In this document: positions 49,300 to 58,504 of the stretch, in pieces
Layout: the number at the start of each line of letters is the position of its first letter
Numbering within the stretch: position 1 is the stretch's first letter
Assembly (NCBI RefSeq): GCF_026151165.2
Contig: NZ_CP117849.1
Span: 2,604,001 to 2,668,000 of the forward strand
Source: Cryobacterium sp. SO2
GTDB taxonomy: Bacteria > Actinomycetota > Actinomycetes > Actinomycetales > Microbacteriaceae
Direction of reading: 5' to 3'
DNA: 64,000 nucleotides
Notes under the pieces: model-generated
What the model saw: only the letters and a program-made list of their open reading frames with translations
Database searches by the model: none
What the model was told of the DNA's origin: nothing
Translations under genes and position numbers: made by a program

Positions 49300-49332
49300 G
49301 TGTGTTGTCAGCAGCGTGTGGCAACAACCCAA

Positions 49333-49718
49333 TGGTGGAGATGCGGGGAATTGAACCCCGGTCCATTGCTGTGGTCATGTTTCTTCTACGGGTGTATCCA
49401 GTGAAGACGTTTTACTCGGCTCCGGAATTTGCCACTGGCACCTACTCCGACGAGCCCAGCCCTCGTTTAAGTCCCCCTATACCCCGAGGCTCAGGATAGG
49501 AGCAATCTCTCTAAATGACGTCAGGATCCGAGTAGAGAGCATTCCCGGTCTGACGGTCTCAATGTGGTTCTACTTAGGCCGCGAGGGCGAAAGCGGAACG
49601 CGAGACAGTGCGGTTTGAATTGGCACTTATTGTTTTGCAGAGATCGTTTACGAGATAACCCTGCATCCTCGACCCGCTTCTCACAGTTACGCAGGCAATG
49701 TCGAAACCGATCATCCCC
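49333..49718 (-). ncRNA. ssrA: Transfer-messenger RNA
   Basis: A 386-nt tmRNA on the minus strand. The 5' end GGGGATGATCGGTTTCGAC and the 3' tRNA-like end with TTGAATTCCCCGCATCTCC-type T arm, discriminator A and encoded CCA pair as a 7-bp acceptor (GGGGATG with CATCTCC). The tag frame resumes at GCC (49622-49624) and stops at TAA (49574-49576), encoding ANSNRTVSRSAFALAA. It rescues stalled ribosomes together with SmpB, whose gene is 2.4 kb away. Confidence 0.96.
49574..49624 (-). other. tmRNA proteolysis-tag reading frame
   Basis: Seventeen codons inside the tmRNA gene, from the GCC resume codon to TAA, give ANSNRTVSRSAFALAA. The first Ala of the tag comes from the charged tmRNA itself in addition to this frame. 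The ALAA end is the usual ClpXP-type degradation signal. Confidence 0.92.
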
Positions 49719-49880
49719 ATGTTCACGCAGCTCCTGGTCCGTTATGAACCTGAGCGATACGCGGTTGTTGTCACACGCTGTTGAGTTTCCAAGACCGCAG
49801 TGGCGAACATTTCAGCCCACCACTACGGCCTTTCAGGATACATCACTTTGAGCGCGAGGCGGTAGCCAGGTCCGCTGGGT

Positions 49881-50017
49881 CCGCTGGTCTAGCCCGTCAA
49901 GACCCCGCGACCCGGCCTCAAAAACGCGCCCATCCGTTGGTCGAGCTCGTCGAGACCCCGCGACCCTGCCCCTCAAGCCCCCCCCATCCGCTGGTCGAGC
50001 CTGTCGAGACCCCGCGC
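49881..50017 (+). repeat. Three spaced direct repeats, CCGCTGGTCGAGC..GTCGAGACCCCGCG type
   Basis: Copies start at 49881, 49934 and 49988 (about 53-54 bp period), each about 30 bp: CCGCTGGTC, a GAGC-type middle, then GTCGAGACCCCGCG with 1-4 changes. The inner part TGGTCGAG..TGTCGA is itself nearly palindromic. Related sequence occurs in inverted orientation on the other side of the HNH gene (52086-52152). Confidence 0.8.
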
Positions 50018-50058
50018 CCCGGCCTCAGAGCAGCTGGGTATTAGTCGAAGTCACGTTC

Positions 50059-50096
50059 TGAGGAGAAAGTGACTTTATGAGGAGATAGTGAGTTTA
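50059..50096 (+). repeat. 19-bp tandem duplication
   Basis: TGAGGAGAAAGTGACTTTA is followed directly by TGAGGAGATAGTGAGTTTA (17 of 19 identical), and a third copy begins with TGAGGAC. It is AT-rich compared with the surroundings and lies 158 bp before the HNH gene. Confidence 0.75.
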
Positions 50097-50254
50097 TGAG
50101 GACGGAATCGGCCAGAACGTCCTATTTTGCGGCCTATTTCCTCTTAAACGTGCGTCGCCCTCCGCTGGGTCAAGCCGGATAGATCCGCGAGATTGCCCTG
50201 TGAATAACATGAGATATCCTCGCATAAGCCTCTCATTCGTGGGAGAATGAAGGT

Positions 50255-52066
50255 ATGGACGAAGACCTGGCAGGTGGTTCCACAGCATCTGAGAATGCAG
50301 CAGCAGCGGGAGGCGCTCCCCCTGCGTCTTCAGGTGCGGATGCGCCCTGTGATTGGAACACGAGCCTGGCCGGTCCGGCCCGGGTTACTCCCGCTATCAC
50401 CGCCTCGCCTGACTCCACCGTAGGCGGCACCACCGACACTCGATCCGGCTCCGCGTCCGGGTCCGGCCGGGCCCGCCGTGCCCCGGGCGACAAGCGGCCG
50501 GAGTGGCGGGACCCGTCCGAGCTGCCCGGAGTGCAGCGGGTGGTCGCCGGGGCGTTCGGCGAGAAGTTGAAGGTGTTGGAAGAAGCGTCCCGCACGGTGC
50601 AGGCAGTGATGGACTCGATCGACGTCGAGGGCCTCAGCGACCCCGAGGTCGTCGCTTTGACGCAGATGGTGGAGCGCACCGGCCGGCCGGTCGATGCGGC
50701 CCGGGTGGCGACGGCGAGCGTGGTGGGGTATCGGTCGCGGCGGTTCCTGGGCAGCGAGTCCCTGGCCTGGCGGTTGGGCTGCTCCCACGCGAACGATTTG
50801 CTCACCCGGTTGACGGGCGCGTCGGTGCCGGAAATGAAGCGACGGGTGGCGCTGGGAGACAAGGTCTGCCCGCGGGTGCTCGGAGACAGGGTGTTGGAGC
50901 CAGTGTTCCCGGTGGTCGCCGCGGCACTTCGGGCGGGCGAGTTGGGTGTTGATGCGGCGGAGACGATCGTGAAGGGTCTGGCCGATTACACGGTGCATGG
51001 CCGGTTTGATGCGAACCAGGACGACGTGCACGGCTGTGAAGCGGCCCTGGTCGAAAGCGCAACCGGGTCGATCTTCGGCCGAACCCCCGACCCCGGCGAC
51101 GACCCGGATGGCAGCGACCCCGACACGGTCTGCACCGGACCGGTGGCACGCCTGGGCGACTCGGACGGATCCGTCTACTCCGTCGATTCTCTGCACGCCA
51201 TGGCCCTGCAGTGGCAAGCGTTCCTCAACCCCGACGGCGCCGCGCCCACCGAAGCCGTCCTGGAAGCGAAGTCGACGTTCTCCTTCGGCACACTCACCAA
51301 CGGCCTCCACCCCCTGCGCGGCGCGGTGACGCCGGAGCTCAAGGGCATCATGCAGGGCGTGTTCAACACCTTCCAGTCCGCCCGCTCCGCCCCCGCGTTC
51401 CCCTCCGCGGAAGACCAGCAGCGCATTGAGGCCGGCGAACTCGTACCTGGCGAGGTCATCGACGAGCGCACCGGCGGGGAGAAACGCGCCGATATCCTCC
51501 GCGGCATCCTCACCCAGGTCGCCCAGGACCCCCGCACCCCCACCATGGGCGGCATGCCACCCACCGTGATGGTGCACGTGAACGCCACGGACCTCCTCGC
51601 CCAGGCCGGGGTCGGATGGATCGACGGGGTGGAGGGGCCGATCTCAATGAAGACGATCAACCAGATGATCGACAACGGCGGCTACCGGCCGATCTTCTTC
51701 GGCGGCAACGGCGCCGTCCTCGCCCTCGGCGACAAAGTACGCTGCTTCACAGCCCTACAACGCAAGGCCATCACCGCCCGTGACGGCGGCTGCGTCATCC
51801 CGGGCTGTGACTGCCCGCCACAGTGGACCGAAGTCCACCATGTGACGTCCTGGCAAGACGGCGGGCCCACCGATGTCTCCAACGGGGTGCTGTTGTGTTG
51901 GTACCACCACCACACCCTCAGCACCGGTGGGTGGCAGATCCGGATGGTGCTCGGCATGCCCGAGGTCAAGGCACCAGCCTGGCTCGACCCGAGCGGCGCA
52001 TGGCGGAAACCCAATCAGCATCGGGCGCATGACCCGCGGACGCGAAGACCACCACACACCGAGTGA
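50255..52066 (+). CDS. HNH endonuclease-domain protein, DUF222/13E12 repeat family
   Basis: A 603-residue protein. A disordered Ala/Gly/Ser/Thr-rich N-terminus (about 1-85) precedes the DUF222 region (about 90-480), which includes RFLGSESLAWRLGCSHANDLLTRL. The C-terminal HNH nuclease motif is FTALQRKAITARDGGCVIPGCDCPPQWTEVHHV, then DVSNGVLLCWYHHHTL (Cys pairs plus HH and HHH residues). This 13E12 family is highly multiplied in actinobacteria and its role is unsettled. The ATG at 50255 follows GAAGG. Copies of one repeat lie on both sides, and it sits between ssrA and smpB. Confidence 0.88.
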   Translation: MDEDLAGGSTASENAAAAGGAPPASSGADAPCDWNTSLAGPARVTPAITASPDSTVGGTTDTRSGSASGSGRARRAPGDKRPEWRDPSELPGVQRVVAGAFGEKLKVLEEASRTVQAVMDSIDVEGLSDPEVVALTQMVERTGRPVDAARVATASVVGYRSRRFLGSESLAWRLGCSHANDLLTRLTGASVPEMKRRVALGDKVCPRVLGDRVLEPVFPVVAAALRAGELGVDAAETIVKGLADYTVHGRFDANQDDVHGCEAALVESATGSIFGRTPDPGDDPDGSDPDTVCTGPVARLGDSDGSVYSVDSLHAMALQWQAFLNPDGAAPTEAVLEAKSTFSFGTLTNGLHPLRGAVTPELKGIMQGVFNTFQSARSAPAFPSAEDQQRIEAGELVPGEVIDERTGGEKRADILRGILTQVAQDPRTPTMGGMPPTVMVHVNATDLLAQAGVGWIDGVEGPISMKTINQMIDNGGYRPIFFGGNGAVLALGDKVRCFTALQRKAITARDGGCVIPGCDCPPQWTEVHHVTSWQDGGPTDVSNGVLLCWYHHHTLSTGGWQIRMVLGMPEVKAPAWLDPSGAWRKPNQHRAHDPRTRRPPHTE

Positions 52067-52085
52067 CCAGTACGTCACGGGGTCT

Positions 52086-52152
52086 ACTTCGACAGGCTCA
52101 GCACGGCGTCGACAAGCTCGACCAGCGAGATGGGCTCGACCAGCGAGACCCC
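52086..52152 (-). repeat. Inverted copies of the HNH-flanking repeat
   Basis: Read on the minus strand this stretch contains CGCTGGTCGAGCTTGTCGAC (52108-52127) and a second partial CGCTGGTCGAGCCC (52132-52145 region), matching the plus-strand repeats at 49881-50017 in opposite orientation. It also holds the common actinobacterial variant TTCGACAGGCTCAGCAC (52088-52104). It fills the gap between the HNH stop and the smpB stop. Confidence 0.72.
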
Positions 52153-52156
52153 TCTG

Positions 52157-52633
52157 CTAGTCGCCGAGGTTACGGCGGGCGGAGATGGCCCGGTCCGACT
52201 CGCGCTTGTCCTGGCGCTCGCGCAGGGTCTGACGCTTGTCGAATTCCTTCTTGCCCTTGGCCACGGCGATCTCCACCTTGGCCTTACCGTCGCTGAAATA
52301 GATCTTCAGCGGGATGAGGGTGTAGCCGCCCTCTTTGGTCTTGTGGCTGATCTTGATGATCTCCTGCTTGTGCAGCAGTAGCTTGCGCTTCCGACGCGGC
52401 GGGTGGTTCGTCCACGTGCCGGCGGTGTACTCGGGAATGTGCACGGCATCCAGCCACGCCTCACCGGACTCGATGAACGCGTAGCCGTCGACGAGCGACG
52501 CCCGTCCGGCACGAAGTGACTTCACCTCGGTGCCGCTGAGCACCATTCCGGCCTCGTACGTGTCCTCGATGAGGTAGTCGTGGCGCGCCTTGCGATTGGT
52601 CGCAACGACCTTCTCGCCTTTTTCCCTGGGCAC
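52157..52633 (-). CDS. smpB: SsrA-binding protein SmpB
   Basis: A 158-residue SmpB, which delivers tmRNA to stalled ribosomes. The family blocks are [29 protein letters not shown], the [12 protein letters not shown] strand, [16 protein letters not shown] and the basic C-terminal tail ([23 protein letters not shown]). The GTG at 52633 follows GAGGAG. It lies downstream of ftsX on the same strand, as in related actinobacteria, but is separated from ssrA by the HNH unit. Confidence 0.96.
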   Translation of the reverse strand: MPREKGEKVVATNRKARHDYLIEDTYEAGMVLSGTEVKSLRAGRASLVDGYAFIESGEAWLDAVHIPEYTAGTWTNHPPRRKRKLLLHKQEIIKISHKTKEGGYTLIPLKIYFSDGKAKVEIAVAKGKKEFDKRQTLRERQDKRESDRAISARRNLGD

Positions 52634-52754
52634 GGCATTCTCCTCGATCAGTTCGGTGCTTCTGAAATTTGACTGGCACCGCCCGGCATCCGCCGGGCAG
52701 CCCATCAGTCTAGCGGACGGCGCGGCCGCTGCTGGCCCGGCTGCGCCGGCCGGA

Positions 52755-53669
52755 TCAGACCTTCAGATAACGGGTGATCGCGAAGTTGGCCGAGGCCGCA
52801 GCCAACGCTGCTCCCAAGACCAACAGGATCGGCACCACGGTGAGAGCATCCTGCAGGTCGACGAGGGCGAAGCCGCTCAGCCGCACGCCCAAGTAATCCT
52901 GCACGAAGAACTTGACGATGGCCACGACCGCACCACCCGCCAACAACGACCCCAGCAGGGCCGCGAACACGCCCTCCAGGATGAACGGTGTCTGGATGAA
53001 CCTGTTCGACGCACCCACCAGCCTCATGATGCCCAGCTCCTTGCGCCGGGAAAAGGCCGACAGCCGGATGGTCGTGGCAATCAGCAACGCCGCAGCCACC
53101 AGCATCAGCGAGGCGATGCCGATCGCCGTGTAACTGGCCACATTGAGCACCGAGAAGATCTGGTCCAGATACTTGCGCTGATCGGCGACACTCTCGACGC
53201 CCGCCACGCCGGACAGACCCTCCACCATCAGCTGCGAATCGTCAGGATTCTTGAGGTTCACCCAGTAGGTCTGGTTGAGCTGCTCAGGCGTCACGTACTC
53301 GGCCACCGGGTTGCCGGCGAACTGGGTCTGGAAGTTCTCGAAGGCCTGCTCGTGGGTCTCGAAATAGTACTTGTCGATGAACGGCGCCAGCGTGGGCGAC
53401 TCGAGCTGGGCCTTGACGGAGTCGATCTGCTCCTGGGTCGCTTCGCCCGCGGTGCAGGTCTCCGCGGTCGACAGGCTGGTGCACATGTAGATGCCCACCT
53501 GCGCGCGGTCGTACCAGAAGTTCTTCATCTGGCCGATCTGCATCTGCATGAGGATGGCCGCGCCCACAAAGGTCAGCGAGATGAAGGTCACGAGAACGAC
53601 CGAGACGACCATCGAGGCGTTGCGGCGCAGGCCGTTGGATGCTTCGGAGAGCACAAGTCCGAGTCTCAT
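52755..53669 (-). CDS. ftsX: Cell-division protein FtsX
   Basis: A 304-residue membrane protein with four TM helices (about 20-45, 172-198, 225-250, 270-295). A large extracytoplasmic loop lies between helices 1 and 2, with two Cys ([14 protein letters not shown]). The loop activates peptidoglycan hydrolases at the septum. [32 protein letters not shown] is the FtsX/MacB-type motif. It overlaps the ftsE stop by 4 bp. Confidence 0.95.
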   Translation of the reverse strand: MRLGLVLSEASNGLRRNASMVVSVVLVTFISLTFVGAAILMQMQIGQMKNFWYDRAQVGIYMCTSLSTAETCTAGEATQEQIDSVKAQLESPTLAPFIDKYYFETHEQAFENFQTQFAGNPVAEYVTPEQLNQTYWVNLKNPDDSQLMVEGLSGVAGVESVADQRKYLDQIFSVLNVASYTAIGIASLMLVAAALLIATTIRLSAFSRRKELGIMRLVGASNRFIQTPFILEGVFAALLGSLLAGGAVVAIVKFFVQDYLGVRLSGFALVDLQDALTVVPILLVLGAALAAASANFAITRYLKV

Positions 53670-54850
53670 CGGGTGGGTCCTACATTCTGCTCACTGGTGG
53701 GGTCGGGCTTTTCGCCCGGCGCCCGCAGACCGAGTTTCTCGGCCAGGGTGAGCTGTTCCGGTTCGTCGTGCTGGGTGACCGGGAGAACCGGCCGGGACAT
53801 GGTGGTGGTGGGCGGCTCCACCGGGGCAACCGGCGCGGGCTCGACCGCAACCGGAACGGCCGCAGCGACCGGCTCGGGTACGGCGGGCACATCCGCCTCC
53901 GCAGCGACAGGCTCGACGACAGGAGCGGTCGAGGGAGCCGCAGCCTCAGCCGCCACAGGCGCGGTCTCGGCCGCCGTGGGCGGAGCCGTGCTCACCGCAA
54001 CAGCAGCGGCCTCGACCTCGGCCGACGCCACCTCCTGGGGCAGCACCTCCGGGGACGGGTAGGTGAAGGGTTCGACCGTGGTGGGGCCGGTGGTCGACGC
54101 GGTGGTCGGCATCCGGGATGACCGGGACGCGGCCCGCTCGCCGGCGGGCAGCACCATCGGGATAGCCGCGGTGGCGTAGCCGCCCTGGCGCTCGTCGCGC
54201 ACGATCTGACCGGCGGAGAGCTCGATGACGCGGCGCTTCATCTTGTCGACGATGCCGGCCTCGTGGGTGGCCATGATCACGGTCGTGCCGCTCGCATTGA
54301 TCCGGGCGAGCAACGACATGATCTCGGCGCTCGTGGTGGGGTCGAGGTTTCCAGTGGGCTCGTCGGCCAGCACGATCTGGGGCTTGTTCACGATCGCGCG
54401 GGCGATGGCCACACGCTGCTGCTCACCGCCGGAGAGTTCGTGCGGCAGGCGCTGGGCCTTCTCGGCCAGTCCCACCATCTGGAGCGTGTCCGGCACGGCC
54501 TCCTGGATGTAACCGCGGGACTTGCCGATCACCTGCAGGCTGAACGCGACGTTGTCGTAGACCGACTTGTTCGGCAGCAGCCGGAAGTCCTGGAAGACGA
54601 CCCCGAGGTTGCGCCGGAAGTAGGGCACCTTGCGGTTGCTGATGGAGCGCAGATCCTGGCCCAGCACGTGAATGCTGCCGCTGGACGGCTTCTCCTCCTT
54701 CAGCATCAGGCGAAGGCAGCTTGACTTTCCCGAGCCCGAAGCTCCGACCAGGAAGACAAATTCGCCGCGAAGAATTTCGACGTCGATTGAGTTCAGGGCC
54801 GGTCGGTTCGTACCGGGATATTTCTTGGTGATGTGATCAAATCGGATCAT
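53666..54850 (-). CDS. ftsE: Cell-division ATP-binding protein FtsE with long C-terminal extension
   Basis: A 394-residue protein. The ABC domain (about 1-225) has Walker [11 protein letters not shown]-loop [10 protein letters not shown], signature [14 protein letters not shown] and Walker [14 protein letters not shown]. The usual FtsE ends at about 220-230 residues. Here about 165 more follow, rich in Ala, Pro, Val, Thr and Glu, with no clear fold. FtsE drives FtsX to regulate cell-wall hydrolysis at division. The extension is probably cytoplasmic and disordered; its role is unknown. Confidence 0.95.
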   Translation of the reverse strand: MIRFDHITKKYPGTNRPALNSIDVEILRGEFVFLVGASGSGKSSCLRLMLKEEKPSSGSIHVLGQDLRSISNRKVPYFRRNLGVVFQDFRLLPNKSVYDNVAFSLQVIGKSRGYIQEAVPDTLQMVGLAEKAQRLPHELSGGEQQRVAIARAIVNKPQIVLADEPTGNLDPTTSAEIMSLLARINASGTTVIMATHEAGIVDKMKRRVIELSAGQIVRDERQGGYATAAIPMVLPAGERAASRSSRMPTTASTTGPTTVEPFTYPSPEVLPQEVASAEVEAAAVAVSTAPPTAAETAPVAAEAAAPSTAPVVEPVAAEADVPAVPEPVAAAVPVAVEPAPVAPVEPPTTTMSRPVLPVTQHDEPEQLTLAEKLGLRAPGEKPDPTSEQNVGPTR

Positions 54851-54932
54851 GGCGGTTCGAGCCTAGGCAGGCATCCGCGATTTACCTACTTGCGACATGC
54901 CCCAAGCAGCAAGTCCATAGGTTCGCCGCGCT

Positions 54933-56039
54933 CTAGTCGGTGGGCGTCTTGCGCCAGCGGATGCCCGCGGCGATGAATCCGTCGAGGTCGCCGTCGAACA
55001 CGTTGGACGGGTTGTTCACCTCGTACTCGGTGCGCAGGTCCTTGACCATCTGGTACGGCGCGAGCACGTAGCTGCGCATCTGGTCACCCCAGCTGGCCGT
55101 GATGATGCCGGCGAACTCCTTCTTGGTGGCCGCCTCCTGCTCGCGCTGCAGGAGCAGCAGGCGGGATGCCAGCACCCGCATGGCCGCCGCGCGGTTCTGG
55201 ATCTGGCTCTTCTCGTTCTGGCAGCTCACCACCAGGCCCGTGGGCAGGTGGGTGATGCGCACGGCGGAGTCGGTGGTGTTGACGGACTGGCCGCCGGGGC
55301 CACTGGAACGGAACACGTCCACACGGATGTCATTGTCCGGGATCTCCACGGCCTCGGCCTGCTCAATGAGCGGTACCACCTCGACGGCGGCGAACGAGGT
55401 CTGGCGCTTGCCGGCGGAGTTGAACGGACTCATCCGCACCAGCCGGTGCGTGCCGGCCTCGACGCTCAGGGTGCCGAACGCGTACGGGGCGTTCACCTCG
55501 AAGGTCGCGGACTTGATGCCGGCCTCCTCCGCGTAACTCACGTCGAGCACATTGGTGGTGTAGTCGTGCTGCTCGGCCCAGCGCAGGTACATCCGCAGCA
55601 GCATCTCGGCGAAGTCGGCGGCGTCGACGCCGCCGGCACCGGCCCGGATGGTGATCACGGCGGGGTTCGGGTCGAACTCGCCGTTGAGCAGGGTCTGCAC
55701 TTCCAGGTCGCCGAGCACCTTCTGCACGCTGTGCAGTTCGGCCGTCGCCTCGTCGGCGGACTCCTGGTCGCCCTCGGCGTTGGCGAGCTCCACGAGCACC
55801 TCGAGGTCGTCCAGGCGCGACTCGATGCTCTCGATGCGCTTGAGCTCGGACTGGCGGTGACTGAGGTCGCTCGTCACCTTCTGGGCGTGCTCGGAGTCGT
55901 TCCACAGGTCGGGGGCACCCGCCTGGTCGTTCAACTCGGCGATGTCCAGTTTCAGACGGTCGATGTCGATCACCGACCGGATGTCGTCAAACGTGGCCCG
56001 CAGCGCGGCGATCTGCTCAGAGAAATCCAGCTCAATCAT
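54933..56039 (-). CDS. prfB: Peptide chain release factor 2
   Basis: A 368-residue RF2, which reads UGA and UAA. Stop-codon recognition SPF is at 204-206 (RMSPFNSAG) and the catalytic GGQ at 249-251 ([10 protein letters not shown]). The frame is continuous from the ATG at 56039, so the programmed +1 frameshift known from many other bacteria is not present. It leads the prfB-ftsE-ftsX-smpB series, with 82 bp before ftsE. Confidence 0.97.
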   Translation of the reverse strand: MIELDFSEQIAALRATFDDIRSVIDIDRLKLDIAELNDQAGAPDLWNDSEHAQKVTSDLSHRQSELKRIESIESRLDDLEVLVELANAEGDQESADEATAELHSVQKVLGDLEVQTLLNGEFDPNPAVITIRAGAGGVDAADFAEMLLRMYLRWAEQHDYTTNVLDVSYAEEAGIKSATFEVNAPYAFGTLSVEAGTHRLVRMSPFNSAGKRQTSFAAVEVVPLIEQAEAVEIPDNDIRVDVFRSSGPGGQSVNTTDSAVRITHLPTGLVVSCQNEKSQIQNRAAAMRVLASRLLLLQREQEAATKKEFAGIITASWGDQMRSYVLAPYQMVKDLRTEYEVNNPSNVFDGDLDGFIAAGIRWRKTPTD

Positions 56040-56096
56040 TGTGGAATCCAGCCTACCGGGCGACCCGGCGCGCCCGAGGGGCGCGCGGAGACGGCG

Positions 56097-56102
56097 TAGC
56101 AT
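56097..56102 (+). promoter_or_regulatory. -10 element for a leaderless MFS transcript
   Basis: TAGCAT ends 7 nt before the ATG at 56110 in the short divergent gap with prfB. Confidence 0.45.
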
Positions 56103-56109
56103 CGATTCG

Positions 56110-57399
56110 ATGAGTACCGAGCGCCCCTTCAGCCTGCGGGGAGTGGCTCTCGCGGCGTTCCTGCCCACGATGCTCTTCTCCATCGGCGAGGGCGCCATGA
56201 TCCCCCTCATCCCCCTGGTGGCCGACGGTCTCGGTGCGTCCCTGGCCTTCGCCGGCTTCATCGCCGCGATGGTTATGGTCGGCGAACTGGTCGGCGATAT
56301 CCCCAGCGGCTCGGTGGTGTCCAGGTTCGGCGAACGCAATTCAATGATCGGCGCCTCGCTCGTGGCGATCCTTGCCGTCCTGGTCTGCATCGTCGCCCCC
56401 AACCCGATCGTGCTCGCCGTCGGCATCTTCCTGATCGGCCTGGCGACCGCCGTGTTCGCCCTCGCTCGGCACGCGTTCATGACCAGTTATGTGCCCGTGG
56501 CCTACCGGGCCAGGGCGTTGTCCACTCTCGGCGGTGTCTTCCGGGCGGGCTGGTTCGTGGGCCCGTTCATCGCCGCCGGCGTCATCCACCTCACCGGCGG
56601 CACCACGGCGGTGTTCTGGGTGTTCATCGTCTGCTGCGTCGCGGCAGCCCTGGTGCTGATGCTGCTGCCCGACCCGTCGAGCACCTTCGCCAGCGCGCAG
56701 CCCGGCGCCGCGGCCGACACCCCCGTGCGCACCGCAGGCGAGGAGCTGGCCGCCGCAGAGACCGTGGGCCTGTTCGCCACCATCGGGCGCTACCGCGACG
56801 TGCTGCTGCGCCTGGGCACCGGCGCCGGGCTCGTCGGCGCGATGCGCGCCACCCGAACCGTGCTGCTGCCGTTGTGGGCCGTGAGCATCGGCATCAACGA
56901 GCCGGACACCGCACTCATCATCGGCATCGCCGGCGGCATCGACTTCGCCCTCTTCTACGCCAGCGGCCAGATCATGGACAGATTCGGCCGGATGTGGACC
57001 GCCATCCCCTCGATGATCGGCCTGTCCCTGGGGATGATCGCCCTCGCCTTCACGCACGACCTGCCCGCCAACGCCCAGTGGTTCATCGCCGTGGCGATGT
57101 TCCTCTCGCTCGCCAACGGCATCGGCAGCGGACTGCTGATGACCCTCGGCGCCGACCTGGCCCCCTCCAGTGGCCCTGCTCCGTTCCTGGGCGCCTGGCG
57201 GTTCACGGCCGACTTCGGCAGTGCCGCCGCTCCCCTGGCCGTCGCCGGAATGACGGCACTGGTGTCGTTGTCCGTGGCCAGTGGTGTGATGGGTCTGGTG
57301 GGTCTCGTCGGCGCCGGCCTGCTCTGGCGTTACATTCCCCGGTACGCTCCACGCCATCCGCGCATCACCCTGCCCCGTATCACCCCGAGAGAGAGATAG
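56110..57399 (+). CDS. Major facilitator superfamily transporter
   Basis: A 429-residue transporter with 12 TM helices. The loop 2-3 motif is [12 protein letters not shown] (a variant of GxLaDrxGrk), and [34 protein letters not shown] is the helix 4-5 region. A charged central loop (about 195-230) separates the halves. It most resembles drug or small-molecule efflux carriers; the substrate is unknown. It starts at 56110 with a leaderless promoter and is followed after 7 bp by the reductase gene. Confidence 0.87.
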   Translation: MSTERPFSLRGVALAAFLPTMLFSIGEGAMIPLIPLVADGLGASLAFAGFIAAMVMVGELVGDIPSGSVVSRFGERNSMIGASLVAILAVLVCIVAPNPIVLAVGIFLIGLATAVFALARHAFMTSYVPVAYRARALSTLGGVFRAGWFVGPFIAAGVIHLTGGTTAVFWVFIVCCVAAALVLMLLPDPSSTFASAQPGAAADTPVRTAGEELAAAETVGLFATIGRYRDVLLRLGTGAGLVGAMRATRTVLLPLWAVSIGINEPDTALIIGIAGGIDFALFYASGQIMDRFGRMWTAIPSMIGLSLGMIALAFTHDLPANAQWFIAVAMFLSLANGIGSGLLMTLGADLAPSSGPAPFLGAWRFTADFGSAAAPLAVAGMTALVSLSVASGVMGLVGLVGAGLLWRYIPRYAPRHPRITLPRITPRER

Positions 57400-57406
57400 G
57401 CCGATC

Positions 57407-57844
57407 ATGCCCCTGCACGGAGACTACGAGCCCAGCCCCGAGAAGTGGGTGCGCGACCAGGTCGACCTCTACGAGTCCTCCGGCGGCACCCAGGGCACGA
57501 CCCTGCGCGGGATGCCCGTGATCGTTCTGACCACCCTCGGCGCCAAGTCGGGCAAGACCCGCAAGGCCCCGCTGATGCGCGTCGAACACGACGGCAACTA
57601 CGTGGCCGTCGCCTCCCTCGGCGGCAGCCCGAAGAACCCGGTCTGGTACGCCAACGTCGTCGCGCATCCGCTGGTCGAGGTGCAGGACGGCCCGGTTCGC
57701 CAGGACATGACGGCCAGGGAGATCACCGGGGACGAGAAGGCGATCTGGTGGGAGCGCGCCGTGGCCGCCTATCCCCCGTACGCCGACTACCAGACGAAGA
57801 CCGACCGGGTCATCCCGGTGTTCCTGCTCGAGCCCCTCTCCTAG
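57407..57844 (+). CDS. Deazaflavin (F420)-dependent nitroreductase family protein
   Basis: A 145-residue split-barrel protein of the Ddn/DUF385 family. The motif [61 protein letters not shown] is diagnostic and includes the F420-binding KSGKxRK segment. Such proteins use reduced F420 on quinones or nitro compounds. The ATG at 57407 is 7 bp after the MFS stop. It shares one base with the next GTG (TAGTG), so the three genes probably form an operon. Confidence 0.9.
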   Translation: MPLHGDYEPSPEKWVRDQVDLYESSGGTQGTTLRGMPVIVLTTLGAKSGKTRKAPLMRVEHDGNYVAVASLGGSPKNPVWYANVVAHPLVEVQDGPVRQDMTAREITGDEKAIWWERAVAAYPPYADYQTKTDRVIPVFLLEPLS

Positions 57845-58500
57845 TGGCCCGCCCCACGAAGCGCGGACCCCAGCTCGACCGGATCGAACTCGACAATCTG
57901 GTCGACAACGACGGCGCCCTGGTCGGGCGCGGCGACGACCGTGAAGGCGAGCGGTTCACCCGGGTGGACTTCTCCGGCCGGGACTTCACCGGCACGAGCT
58001 TCACCGAGTGCGAACTGCACGCGGTGGACCTCGACACCACGGTGCTGCGCGGCAGCTCCTGGTCGGAGTGCATCGCCACCGAATTGCACGCCGCCGTGTT
58101 CAGCGCGCCCCGATCGAGCTGGCGGGACGTGCGCATCGAGCACTCCAGGCTCGGCTCGGTGGAGATGTACGAGGCCAATCTGCGCAGCGTGCAGATCGAC
58201 GGCTCCAAGCTGGACTTCGTGAACCTGCGGAACGCCAGCATGACCGACGTGCTGATCAGCAACTGCATCATCGACGAACTGGATATCTCCAGCGCCGTCG
58301 TGCAGCGGCTGGAACTGCGCGACTGCCGGATCGGCACCCTCGACGTCGCCGGGGCGCGCCTCACCGACGTCGATCTGCGCTCGAGCGACTTCTCGGCCGT
58401 GCACAGCCTGGAAGGCCTCAAGGGCGCGACCATCGACGACGCTCAGCTCTCGCTGCTCGCGCCGCTGCTGGCCGCGCACCTCGGCATCCTGGTGGAGTAG
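57844..58500 (+). CDS. Pentapeptide-repeat protein
   Basis: A 218-residue protein. From about residue 35 to 190 it follows the A(D/N)LxX five-residue periodicity of right-handed quadrilateral beta-helices: FTRVDFSGRDFTGTSFTECEL, LGSVEMYEANLRSVQIDGSKLDFVNLRNASM and RLTDVDLRSSDFSAV. Some such proteins mimic DNA and protect gyrase, but many have no known role. The C-terminal 30 residues form a short helical end. The GTG at 57844 is chosen because it joins the previous stop. Confidence 0.85.
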   Translation: MARPTKRGPQLDRIELDNLVDNDGALVGRGDDREGERFTRVDFSGRDFTGTSFTECELHAVDLDTTVLRGSSWSECIATELHAAVFSAPRSSWRDVRIEHSRLGSVEMYEANLRSVQIDGSKLDFVNLRNASMTDVLISNCIIDELDISSAVVQRLELRDCRIGTLDVAGARLTDVDLRSSDFSAVHSLEGLKGATIDDAQLSLLAPLLAAHLGILVE

Positions 58501-58504
58501 ACCC

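Larger units (their letters stand above)
49719..50254. other. 536-bp region between tmRNA and the HNH gene: repeats, no gene
   Basis: The tmRNA promoter should be in the first 100 bp. The rest holds three spaced copies of a 30-bp repeat (49881-50017), a 19-bp tandem duplication (50059-50096) and an unusually AT-rich stretch just before the HNH gene. I see no credible coding frame. Confidence 0.65.

Noticed and set aside
49333..49718. Prophage or island attachment at ssrA
   Set aside because: No integrase gene and no duplicated tmRNA 3' end. The inserted HNH unit is on the 5' side of ssrA, not the usual 3' attachment side.
49881..50017. CRISPR-like array
   Set aside because: Only three imperfect 30-bp repeats with about 24-bp spacers, no leader and no cas genes. 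Matching inverted copies on the other side of the HNH gene fit an interspersed repeat family better.
54933..56480. Longer prfB frame and possible programmed frameshift
   Set aside because: The ATG at 56039 gives a full-length RF2 in one frame with SPF and GGQ. No in-frame UGA or slippery site is needed.
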